A stretch of 64,000 nt of DNA, taken from Hymenoscyphus infarciens. Its lineage: Eukaryota; Ascomycota; Leotiomycetes; Helotiales; Helotiaceae. Under the pieces are notes generated by a model. The model saw only the letters and a program-made list of their open reading frames with translations, was not told the origin of the DNA and made no database searches. The position numbers and the translations under genes were made by a program. Positions 12,315 to 22,364 of this stretch are shown here, piece after piece (positions within the stretch are counted from its first letter, which is position 1; every line of letters starts with the position of its first letter). The DNA is taken from NCBI GenBank assembly GCA_001414345.1, contig LLCB01000295.1, positions 1 through 64,000 on the forward strand, read 5' to 3'.

Positions 12315-14014
12315 TCAACTACCTCGCTGGTCGCGACTTTTTTCAAGTGCAGAATCCACATTACAGCCTCTCCAAACATTACTGAAAAGACTCTCATAGC
12401 CATTACTTTGCCCCTGAAGGAAATCCGTAAACTCAGATAACCTTCCATCTCTACCCGTTGTAAAAGTTTGCAGCACGACTTGCCAAACTGCCTCTGCGAG
12501 TAAAATTTCATCGAATGTCTCGTCACTGGCTGGGTGAGCCCTGATCGAGAGTTCATTCCACTCAGACAGCATATATATGGCCACACAAGGGGAACGTAGG
12601 CTCTTCCAAGTGTCGTATAGCTTGGATGGAAACTGCTCGCGGTACCCTGGACTGGTATGTTGTGCCACTCGGAGCATGACCCCGCCTTTATCTGCGAATT
12701 CCCTTTTTCCTTTCACACTCCGGCCACTTCCAACGTACCTATACTCTGTGGTTGGCGGTCTGCCATTGTGATAACACTCACAGAGTACTACGAGATAGAC
12801 CCCTCGAGAGCGAGATTCGGGTGGTGCTCTGTATCCGCTAGAGCGATTGGGACAGCTTTCCCAAAGCAGTTGTCCTGGGGGTCCCGTTGTCGCCATAGAA
12901 CTCGTTCCGAGAAACAGTTCAGCACTGTATGGATTGAGTCGGTCCGAAATAACGGACGCAAGCATTTGGTCATCTGGAAATTGGTTGAACAGCTCTTTGC
13001 AGCCATCATCAATCCTATAAATTTGTCGGTAAGTTCCGACTGCTATTCGTAGTCTTTGGACGGTCCTAGCAACCATGTAGGTCAAATTGGACGATGACAC
13101 GGCATTTCTGCTCGCTCTTCCTTGTTGTCTGGCTTTAGCATCACGCACGTCTCGTCTTTTCTCTGAGAATCCACGCGCCGAAAACAAAACACTCAAGACT
13201 CGTGCTGCAGCAGCGCCCACGAGTAACCAAAACCCCAACTCGAATTTGACCGGCCATTTCGTGAAATGGACATCGGGAGCCGCAATTTCATAAGTATGCG
13301 CAACCTGATTCCTGAATAACGAATATGCCATGCCCACGGCCGCACATTGTGCGCAGCCATCGAGAACGACGAGATAAAATAGGCCCCATCCTACTTTGGA
13401 TCTTAATTTCGATGTGCCGACCAGGAAACGGATAGGTATGAAGAAAAAATTGAGCACGACGGAAGCGATGAGAATGGCACCGACTGCCTGCGAAAGATGG
13501 CGAACCAGATTGTGATTGATCGGGACGGTGCTCGCATATTGTTTGGATTGTTCGGCATAGGTTGGAGATGTATTGTTGGAGGCAACATCAGCAAATGTGA
13601 TGGCTGTGATGTCGTATGTGTTTGGAAAAGGCCCCTCGCAGCTCAAAGTTCCATTTCTAGATCTACAAGTACCTAGTTTTGGATTAGAAAATGTTTCCAA
13701 ACAATGGTTCGCCCACTAACCAGACATTCCAAACAAGTAACTGTCGGGGATATTGTTGAATTTACACGATGAACAGTTCTTCCCGATAACGTGCGTTATG
13801 TTGGTGCCATTTACCGAGCACAACGAATATCTTGAATCAGAAGGTGATCTGCAGCCTAGTAGTACACATATACTCAATCCTAACACGGCTAATAAATGGT
13901 TCAGCCAACCGTCAAAGTTAGAGGAGACAGAGAGTAGCTGTTACCGAGACTGAAGATCGCAAACAAGACCTTGGAGGACGAATCCCTGGAACTCGAAGTG
14001 TTCGTCCTCCTCAT
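12315..14014 (-). CDS. Multi-pass membrane protein with C-terminal GIY-YIG-like domain
   Basis: Exons 14014-13945, 13888-13721 and 13672-12315 join to 531 codons plus stop. Both introns (13889-13944, 13673-13720) are GT-AG. The start follows from the first exon, whose spliced product gives a continuous hydrophobic helix at residues 15-35 (KVLFAIFSLAVLGLSICVLL). A Cys-rich, N-glycosylation-motif-rich loop follows, then three more helices near 142-165, 174-196 and 224-244. The C-terminal part contains GVY (370-372), YVG (392-394), an Arg in VMLRVAQH (414) with His 418, and a Glu in LLAEAVW (473). These correspond to the GIY, YIG, Arg and Glu positions of GIY-YIG nucleases, although the GVY-YVG spacing of about 20 is long. 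Nuclease activity is not shown; Pezizomycotina have uncharacterised proteins with this type of C-terminal domain. It reads in the same direction as the sugar porter upstream. Confidence 0.7.
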
Positions 14015-14545
14015 TGTAGGCCTATGTTTATCGTTTGTTGAATGTGAATAATCTTGAAATAATAAACAACTCGGAGGGTGGTTGGGAAGAATAAGTTTAG
14101 AAGATTTCACCACGAAACCGGGCTTGTGCTGGGCTTTTGTGGCGTCTCCCACGGCGGTTACACGCGTTTCCCATATCGATCCCATGCATCATGAAATGCG
14201 AAGAAGTGCGCAGCGTAGAAATGAAGAAAGGGGGCTAGTATATTTCGGGTGATATATAAATAAAACTCGCAAGGGGCGGCACGGGCCGCTATTGTATTGG
14301 TTGTAAACCCTTGTATCGTCTCCCAGCTCTACATTCGGACTGGTCAAAAATCAAACTCGTTCCGAATTTGACGTTGCGATTGCGACAATATATATGCAAG
14401 TAACGGAAGAAATGTGCAATCCTTCTTACTTAACACATGCTCGGCTCATTCCCATTGGTTAAAAATGCTCACTTGAGAATCGGAAGCAACCTTCCCAAGC
14501 TCAGCAAAGCCTTCTCCCTTGAATTTTGAAATAAAAAACAAGAAA
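14015..14545. other. Spacer between two co-oriented genes
   Basis: This is the promoter side of the GIY-YIG-like gene and the 3' side of the sugar porter. No further gene is seen; the frame at 13901-14185 is the first exon of the GIY-YIG-like gene read through into its 5' flank and intron. Confidence 0.6.
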
Positions 14546-16189
14546 TTATGCACTCATCAAAACACCCATCTCAGGGGTGCTGGCCCTCTTGCTCTTGCTC
14601 TGAAAAGCACCCTGGATCTCCTCGAGGCTCTTCCCTTTCGTCTCCGGCATCCATATTCCACAAACAACAACAGTAACAAGTGCCGCACCACCAAAGAGAA
14701 AATAAACCCCATAAGTGGATTTAGTAAGGAAAATGGGAGTTGTGAATGCAACGATCCAGTTGGCAACCTGATACGCGTTAACTTTTGTCCGGGTAAAATG
14801 CAAGGATGGGAAGTTGGTGATACATACCCAATTCGCGCTCAAACCAAGACTCGAAGCTCCCGCTCTCGTTTTCGGTGGTTGAATCTCGCTAACATAGACT
14901 CGGAAGGTGACAGCCCAAGTTGCTGCATAGGTCATGGCGAAGACATAAATGAGTACGATGACGACCCATCTCGCAGCCCCTTGACCCTCATGGACCGCGC
15001 CGGAGGCATACAAAGCGCCTATTAAGAACATACAAATCATTTGTATGATACCTCCGACCGTCGTTGAAGTTTTGCGTCCCCATTTATCAGCCAGAAGGAA
15101 TGAAGGGATGGTAACGAGGAATATGAGAAGTGCCGAAATTCCAGAAGCGAGGAAAGAAGCTGTGTTGGACTTCAGACCCGCAGATGCGAAAAGAAGTGGA
15201 GCATACTGGTCTTGTTAGCTCAAGAAACACATAAAGGAGGAGGGAGGGCATACGTAGAGAACTCCATCAATTCCTGCTAATTGTTGCATGCCATTCAGGA
15301 AGACACCAAGTGAAGTCTGCTTCCACACATCCCTGTGGAAGGTATCTAATATATCTCTGATCTTCACTGCTTGTGGGACTTCGTCAATCTCATCCTCATT
15401 GTGCCTCTCTCGGTCAGCCGTCCCGATTTCTAATTTCTCCCATGCGGCAAGTGCTTCAGGCTTTTGACCTCGAGTGCTCAGCCAGCGTGGACTCTCTGGG
15501 AGAAGTAAAAATGTTGATGATGCAAATGTCAATGAAATCAGAGCCTGCAATGCAAATGGCAAACGCCATGATATCGATGATGCAATATTCACACTCCCGT
15601 AACAGATAAAAAACCCGGCACACAATCCGACCGTGGCAAGGAATTGAGGTATCGACGCGAGGGTACCTCGATAATGGGGAGGAGAAATCTCCGTGATATA
15701 ACTCCAGCCAACATTAGTATGTGATGCTTGTCGTCTTGCTTGGAGAAGTAACTTACACAACACTTGTACTCATGAATAGGCCTTCCCCAACTCCTTTGAT
15801 TGCCCGGCCTCCGAACAGCATCCCAAGCTTCACACTACCTGCCTCTATCGCAGCACCAGTGCCAAACAAAGTAGCACCAATGGCGACAGATTTAACTCGT
15901 CCTATAGAATTCGCAAGATGGCCTGCAAAAAATGAAGAGATCGCTGCTGTAATCAAAATAGTTGAGACAACCAAACCATGAAGTGTGGATGAAAGTTGGC
16001 CAAATGTATCGTAGAATTGCAGCATTGTTGTTAATGGTCCAATTGTCCCAGTATCAAGTCTAAATGAAGTCGAAGCATTAGAGAGCGATTGCTTACAACA
16101 CCCGGAAAAAATCCATACCCAAAAATGAGCCCACCAAGAGACATGAGGGTCGCTACCTGAACATATTTCGGAATTTTGAAACTGATCAT
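14546..16189 (-). CDS. Sugar-porter family MFS transporter
   Basis: Exons 16189-16119, 16059-15757, 15701-15254, 15205-14828 and 14767-14546 sum to 474 codons (473 aa), with four GT-AG introns of 48-60 bp. Proton-coupled sugar carriers of this family have 12 helices in the plasma membrane. Diagnostic segments are present in order: LGGLIFGLDTGTIG at the first helix (spliced across exon 1/2), GHLANSIGR in loop 2-3, GVGEGLFMSTSVVYITEISP and YRG in helix 4-5, PESPRWL before the central loop, QQLAGIDGVLYYAPLLF at helix 7, ADKWGRK in loop 8-9, and PETKGKSLEEI after helix 12. All splice points fall where these motifs would otherwise break, which supports the model. Substrate is unknown. At 473 aa it is slightly shorter than most fungal hexose carriers because both tails are short. 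Confidence 0.9.
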
Positions 16190-18224
16190 GTTTAAAAATT
16201 TTGAAGCATCTACAGAATTACAAGAATGAGAAATTTGAAGTGTACGTGTGGTTTTTCAACTACAAAGCAGTCTGAGAGGGCAAAATGAAAGTTTGATATC
16301 ATTTTTCAGCAAAGTGGGAATGCAAAGTTGCATGACACTAAGAACGGCAAGTATAGCGGTGAGCGGTAGCTAAGATAAGCAGCTAATTCGCCACTGGTTC
16401 CCTACACAGCTTCCAATAGCTTCGTGCCATTGGTCATAATTTGAAGAATTGCATCCACTTGGATGCCGCGCATCAAAACCAGGGCAAGTATAGCGAGCAA
16501 CACAAACAAGCTAAGCATGTGTATTTTGAGATTGAAATTGAGCTCGAAAAGGAAAGTTTTTCCTGAAGCAAAAAAAGGCAATTTAGCATATCAAGAGCAG
16601 GCTCAACGAACAACATCCGCCAAGTCCAACCCCCACTTAAGGGCGAACCTGGGAAGACAAAGTTTTGCATCCAAGGTAATGCACAAACACCACACCAATG
16701 CTACTCTGCGCCTTGTGGGAGCGTATGAGAGTTGATCTGGCAGGTAGTTCATCAACTTGAGTCTTTGGATAACAATCAACCCAGTTGTTGGTAACCCACA
16801 CCAGCAAATACTCCTCGTACAATATTTCGTCGAATTTGTCCTTAATCTTGCACCATCGTCCGTCTCTACGGCTGACAATTCGTGGGTATTGACTCTGATA
16901 GCAGAGCCTGGACTTGGACATCAGTGTTTCGCATCAGGTGTATCTGAAGGATGTTGGGGGTTCGTTCAACAGCGAAAACATGTGGAAACTTTGTGCCCAA
17001 CTCTTGCCCAATTCATATTGCGTTCTCTTTGCTCGACATGGGTCACTTTCCCGAGATGCGTTGCAAGAATCTTCTCGGGGAGCCCCAAGACACTTCTGGC
17101 AATCCCAAGACTCCACATACCTACGTTGTCAGTGGCTGCGAATCGTGGCAGATTCGTGTTTCCCGGGGGGGATTGATACGTCGTCGACTTGGATTTTGAC
17201 ATGAGGTTGCTCCTTCCCTCTGATCTGACCTGGTTCTCGATTTCATGGCACCACAGCGAGGGAGGACACGACCTTGATCCGAATCCGATAGCCCTCGCCC
17301 CTCATTCCTCGTTCCTCGTCTCTCCATTGCCCTCCATGCATCGGATTTATTGTTGCTGAAAACACATCGCAGGGGACGGGGGCCGATTCAGATCGCTATG
17401 AAGGGCATCTTTACAAGGCATTTGGAACGGTCGTAGTACGCGAGGCTATCTTGATAATATTGGCAGTGATGGGAACCGTGGAAGCAGACGAGGTGGAGTT
17501 GAGTGATGTTGATGGTCTGATGATGCTCTTCGTTTTAGAGCTTACGTTAAGTAGCCTGGCCTGATCTTTAGGCCCTCCACCCCGGATTTCCTCCCTCTCA
17601 AATCGTGCGTATCTTTAAAAGGCAGCATAACAACCATATAATTAAAAGCTTCAAGGAACTGTACACTTATTAACGCGTCAATTTAGAGTCTACTAGTATT
17701 TTTAAGATATTTTTCTGATGTGTAGATTATAGAACTCGCCTTTGGGTGGAGGGTGCGCGGAGTGCAAAAACGGACGTTTTTCCGTCCCTGTAGAGAGGCC
17801 TCAGGTTCAGGAGACTCGATCAACAAGGTCTGGTACATACTTTACTTTTGCTTGCCTCGAAGTTGATGGCACTGGAATGATCCCAGATTGATCACGATAA
17901 ACCATGTTTATTTGCCTATCACAATGAGCGCAACCCAGGACCCGCTGGGCATTTTTCTGGTTCTAGCTCAAAACATTCAAATTCGAAGCATCTAAGGAAT
18001 CACCAATTCTAGCTTCAACAAACCTACGGCCGATGGAGTCTTTGGTGCTTTAGCTTTTCTCGTAACTCATAACTACAAATATTCGTTTCGTTTCTGCTTT
18101 TTCTTCTTCTCGCTCTGAGAGCCCCGCTCAAAAATCATATGCATTTCCAAAGTTAAAAAAATGAATTCCCACCAGTATTCGGTACATCTCTTCCACAGGC
18201 TGCTTGACATAAAAATCTTGGGGA
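16190..18224. other. Long intergenic region, no convincing gene
   Basis: Between 16.6 and 17.3 kb several frames on both strands are open for 60-140 codons at once, so openness here reflects low stop-codon density. One - strand frame (16637-16921) has EYLLVWVTNNWVD, faintly like a chromodomain, but without enough of the fold to call. A transposon end is listed separately at 17763. The rest (17.8-18.2 kb) shows nothing. Confidence 0.5.
17763..17795. repeat. Single terminal-repeat end of a small DNA transposon family
   Basis: The segment ends CCGTCCCTGTAGAG, the same terminus seen on the complete 239-bp element at 46589-46827. It contains its own small inversion (AACGGACGTTTTTCCGT). No partner end was found nearby, so this is a solo end or a decayed copy. 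Confidence 0.5.
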
Positions 18225-19061
18225 TCAAGGAAGGCACACATGTATCTTTTCCTTGTCCTCTATATGGAGACGTATTTTAAAAGGACCTCCACGTTTCCCA
18301 AAATACTCGAAATATATCCTACCTTCTGACGTATTATCAATCCGAAATCTGTCTCCTGGGTTCTGTAAGTTACGAGCTTTGTAACGAACTTCGTGAATTG
18401 TGTTGATGCAAGGCCAAAGAGACTGGATTTCGTGAACGATATCCTTGTATTGCCTTGCATGTTCTCGTTTGTTCGCAACATAACCTTGTTCATCCGACGA
18501 TCTAGTGTCTAGTTGATGGTCCAAGTCTTCAACTGGGGTTACGGGTGGACCAGCTGCAGACTTGACTGGATTGATGATATATACCTCTGGGAATTTCCTT
18601 CTTCGTCTGAGTGGTGAGCCGCCTAGAGCATCAACAAAATTTAAAAGTCTAGGAAAGGAGTTATTCTTACCATCTCGAAGTAGCTTTGGTGGGTAATCAA
18701 CTGTTTGGGGATCAAGAGAGAGATCTTCGAAGAAATGGGCTGCATAAATTCCTCCGTCGCCAACAATTATCACCGAAATACAACCCGTCAGATTCTTGAG
18801 ACCAAGCTCAAAGGGAGTTACCAAATACGAGCCTTTGTTATTCTTGAAAGGTCGAAATACCGCTGTACTATTTCGTTTCGATGATCTGTCGTCGTATATT
18901 TTGTCGTTGGTTTTCAATTCCTCCACTTTTCGCGTTACAAAATTGTTTCGATCGTGTATGAATGGGAGGTCATCAGTTTCTCGGGGGCCATTGTGATAAC
19001 GGTGGTTGGTTCTATTGATGGGAATTGAGCCACCATGGAACATGTGATCTACACATCGCAT
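18225..19061 (-). CDS. Uncharacterised 278-aa protein
   Basis: A single frame of 278 codons without a recognised domain. It contains GCISVIIVGDGGIYAAHFFE, a beta-strand, Gly, strand, His-Phe-Glu pattern that also occurs in uncharacterised fungal proteins (from memory, not searched), then YPPKLLRDG, PEVYIINPV and an Arg/Lys/Asp-rich C-terminus. A perfect donor GTAAGA at 18670 and an AG at 18623 define a possible 48-bp in-frame intron whose removal would give LRDGGSPLRRRRK, so the protein may be 262 aa. TACTAACAAG lies directly before the ATG, which could be an acceptor of an upstream exon; the N-terminus is therefore uncertain. No signal peptide or membrane helix is visible. Confidence 0.55.
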   Translation of the reverse strand: MRCVDHMFHGGSIPINRTNHRYHNGPRETDDLPFIHDRNNFVTRKVEELKTNDKIYDDRSSKRNSTAVFRPFKNNKGSYLVTPFELGLKNLTGCISVIIVGDGGIYAAHFFEDLSLDPQTVDYPPKLLRDGKNNSFPRLLNFVDALGGSPLRRRRKFPEVYIINPVKSAAGPPVTPVEDLDHQLDTRSSDEQGYVANKREHARQYKDIVHEIQSLWPCINTIHEVRYKARNLQNPGDRFRIDNTSEGRIYFEYFGKRGGPFKIRLHIEDKEKIHVCLP

Positions 19062-19823
19062 CTTGTTAGTATAGAGAATATGTTCCTACTTGAGAAGAAA
19101 ACAGTCCAAATTGATATTTACTACCTATGAATTCAACGGGTTATAAACATAGAGTGCAAGGTCTTTGTTGCATTAAGTACATTCTAAGTACAAAGCTCCA
19201 CATTCTCCAAGTGCTAACAATTGCTTGTAATGTCAAAGGATTTTTCATGATTGAAAGAGATTGGTTGGAAAGCGTCAAAGGAGTTCCTAAAATACTTGCT
19301 TTGTACCTTCATCCACCTTTTCCAAATACATACTCACAGACTCACAGTCCGTTGTAAAACAAAACCCTCCCACATCAAACTTCAGCAACAAGGAGAACGT
19401 CTTTATTATCCACGTGTTTCTTGCTTTGTTCCTTGCGTTCTATCTATGTAGATTTATTTAGGAACCAGGTTTCACAAGCTGAGTAATGTTAAATGGCTGT
19501 TGGCTGGCAAGTCCCGTAGTCTTATTTTGATATTTATGCAGTTGGTACTGTGTTGGTTGAAAAACAGCCACGTTCTCGATCGTTTTTTGCAAGATCTAAA
19601 TTCCAGAGCGTCTTCAAATTTGTCTTCAAATTCCAATGAGAACGGGACACATATATTAGCAAGCTGATTAAATCCGGCTCTTTGGTATTTCACGTGCAGA
19701 ACTGTTGGATCGAGATTCTTCGGTCTCATTTTGCATGCCCTTGCAGTTTTTCAAATGCACCTCAACAAGCAATAACACCAACCACTTGAGAATCAACCAA
19801 GTACCTCCGTACCACCAACAACT
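19062..19823. other. Intergenic, nothing recognised
   Basis: AT-moderate spacer between the 278-aa gene and the small secreted protein. Frames at 19127-19451 (+) and 19472-19729 (-) lack family features. An upstream exon of the 278-aa gene could lie in its first 100 bases. Confidence 0.5.
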
Positions 19824-20171
19824 CTAAAGTCCTCTCAAAGCCTCCGTATCCACATTAACCTTCTCCTCGCCCCTCCAAATTTCTTTCCCACGCCACCAAG
19901 CTCTATCAGGCTTATTATTAAACCCAATTTGAACATTCACAAGACCATAAGCTTTTTCTCCTGGGTGAAAGCCGCTTTCGACTAATTTTTCATCAGCCCT
20001 TTCTCTTAACATTAAGGTTAGGCGCGTTGACTTACCTCCTTCGCCGAATAACCCACTCTCGACGAGCTGGTTTACCTTTTCTTGCATCGCATCTTTGAAG
20101 CTTGGGACAGGCAGAGATGTTGCCATGGGGAGGAGGAGGACGGGGAGGAACACGATTGAGTGGAGTTTCAT
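19824..20171 (-). CDS. Small putative secreted protein
   Basis: The frame encodes 115 residues starting MKLHSIVFLPVLLLPMATSL, a typical signal peptide with likely cleavage after the Ala/Ser/Leu region near residue 19-20. The mature part is short, charged and has no cysteine, with a Trp pair (DRAWWRGKEIWRGEEK) near the C-terminus. A donor GTAAGTC at 20035 and an acceptor TTAG at 19982 bound a 54-bp in-frame intron with CTAACC and CTGATG inside; if spliced, the product is 97 aa. Extracellular location is inferred from the signal peptide. A role as an effector is possible but nothing in the sequence proves it. Confidence 0.6.
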   Translation of the reverse strand: MKLHSIVFLPVLLLPMATSLPVPSFKDAMQEKVNQLVESGLFGEGGKSTRLTLMLRERADEKLVESGFHPGEKAYGLVNVQIGFNNKPDRAWWRGKEIWRGEEKVNVDTEALRGL

Positions 20172-22364
20172 TTTTGTTTTTCTCCGATATTGTGGAGTGG
20201 TATAAACGTTTCTTCCCGAGACACTGCTAAGTGAAGTAGCGAGTTGATGTCAAGTGAAGTGAAAAAAGGAAAAGGGGTTGTATTATATTCGTACTGTCTC
20301 AGCGCCTCTGTTGGATCCAACGGGTCAACAACGATGCCTGAAACACCAACCAACATCACAGCCACGAAGTGGATTCATGATACTGGTCGTGAATGTCGAG
20401 CATTTCAGTCCTGCCATAATTCTGAGACGAAAATACCAACACGAAGACAAGTAAACATAAACAAATATTTCTAAAGTAGCTATTGGTACTCGCGTAAGAA
20501 AGCTTGTAAAACGGACTCAAGGAGTCAAACCAACGTATTTCCCCAGCCTCATACGAAGCAAGGTGCATGCAGCATGGAGAAAAGCCATGAGGAAAAGTCA
20601 GTGGTTTGCCAACTCGTATTTGTGTTTCGTATCAACCGGCAGATGTTTTTTCACATTGACGACAGGGGAAAATCGAGGTTAGTCACCTGATATCAGCTTT
20701 AAATTGAGATAACCGATGGAACGCTAGCACTAGTTAAGCGAAAGGAACCACGCCGTTGGATAGGTTTTCGGAATTGAAGCTTCTTAATCTGACACCTCGG
20801 GCTCAAGTGAAACAATTTTAGCCTGGATCGCCTTGTAAGGCTAGAAAGTCTATACCTCAACTCTAGGTCACCGATATTAGATGTATCATGAATCATCATG
20901 TTCTTTAATTGGTAGTTTCCCTTCCTCTTTGAGTTACACTAGGCCGATTTCATGTGGGATCGATAAGGGCGCTCTGCAAGGGCTGCGAGGTGCTTAATCA
21001 CGCGAAGGATTGGGTGACAAAGCCTGAGCCTCCTTCATGGGGGTTTCTTCCGCTTCCTCAACCACAGAATCATAAGGCTCTTGTGTTGCAATCGAACCGT
21101 CTGGTCTTGCTCTGGCTTAATTTCTTGCATGCCCCTAATTGCCACAACGTGCTCTCCAGTCGCTGTGGTGCACTCCTCCCGAGATACACTCATCATGTCG
21201 TGCAACCTTCGTACGTACTTCTCTTTCTCCTTCTAGAGGTTTACCGGTATCTTCCCTGCCCTTGAAGTATTGAACAACACCGATATACATATGCTGGTAG
21301 CGCCGCTGACTGGCTGGCCTAGAACACCCAATGTTATCTTTGCCTTGGGCATCTGAGTAAGCTGTACATGAAGCCCTCATGTTCGTCGTCTCCAAACCTG
21401 TCATGCCCCGGGACATTGACAGAGGAATTTTATCCTTCCTTTTTCCGGCATTACAGCGCAGGGAAATGCTATGCAGCTTCGCCGCACTGCCACTTTGACG
21501 ATGGGAATAGTGGAATATCTGGTCGGGATCCCGTGGATCCTTGGGACTCTACACCACTTGGCCGGCACCAGTCTGTCGTCCTCCCTATGGTCTGTCCGGT
21601 TCCACAGGGCACTATTATTTCGCCTGCCCCCCTCGCCATGAATCAGCAAGCTGGTTGGTGGTTATTGGTGGTGTTGAGGTCGTGGTCGTGGTCGGCGAGC
21701 CTCAAACAGTGGGACAGCCCAGCAGCGTGCGAGATGGCGGAAAATTCCCACCTCGAGTAGCGTCGAGTGTCTGATCGGCAAGGCCACCCTCCCGAACAAC
21801 ACCACAGGATCTTGAGTCCAACATTTCTAGAACAACAAGCAACGTGCGCTGCCGTTATCTGTTCGCCATGCTGCAAGTGATGTTCCATCTATCCGTTGAA
21901 TCTCAAGGAGCTGGGATTATTAGCGGCGGACGCAATGAGGAGGCAGCCAAGCAGCGCCTACCTAGGTAGGTAGCTTCCCATCGCGGGCCAAAAGCTCTCA
22001 TTCTGGGGACCCAAAGGCTAGGACCACCGGTGGGCCGTCGACCGTTGTCTCTTTGAGTTTTTTGGACCTCTTGGTGTGGAAATTATGCATGGGAATTGGA
22101 TGGGAATGCAAATAATCCGGTTGGTGTCTTGCTTGGCTGCTTTTTTGATATCTTTCCTTGTTGGGGTAATCTGCAAAATCCCTTCAACCTCTTACCCCAG
22201 GTCCCGTGGCACTCAATAGTCCCCCTTCGTAGCCAAGTCTGGCTCGTGCTGGCATACTCTGGGGGTATACATAAGAAGCGGACCTCCCCCATCTCAGCTA
22301 TGCCCCATTATTGTTTTTATTATTTCTCTTTCCCAAATATTTCGGCCCTGGAAGTATCTTCATC
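20172..22364. other. Long intergenic region, no convincing gene
   Basis: A 2.2-kb spacer upstream of both the small secreted gene (-) and the MFS symporter (+). Overlapping frames at 20.9-21.9 kb exist on both strands with no conserved motif or splice logic. A TATA-like TATACATAAG lies about 100 bp before the symporter ATG, near 22266. Confidence 0.5.

Noticed and set aside
16603..17327. Cluster of overlapping frames on both strands, one faintly chromodomain-like
   Set aside because: Several frames are open at once, which indicates low stop density; the chromodomain resemblance lacks the aromatic cage order and was not strong enough to annotate.
20954..21888. Series of 80-130-codon frames on both strands upstream of the symporter
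   Set aside because: They overlap one another in opposite strands, have no recognisable motifs and no consistent splice sites.
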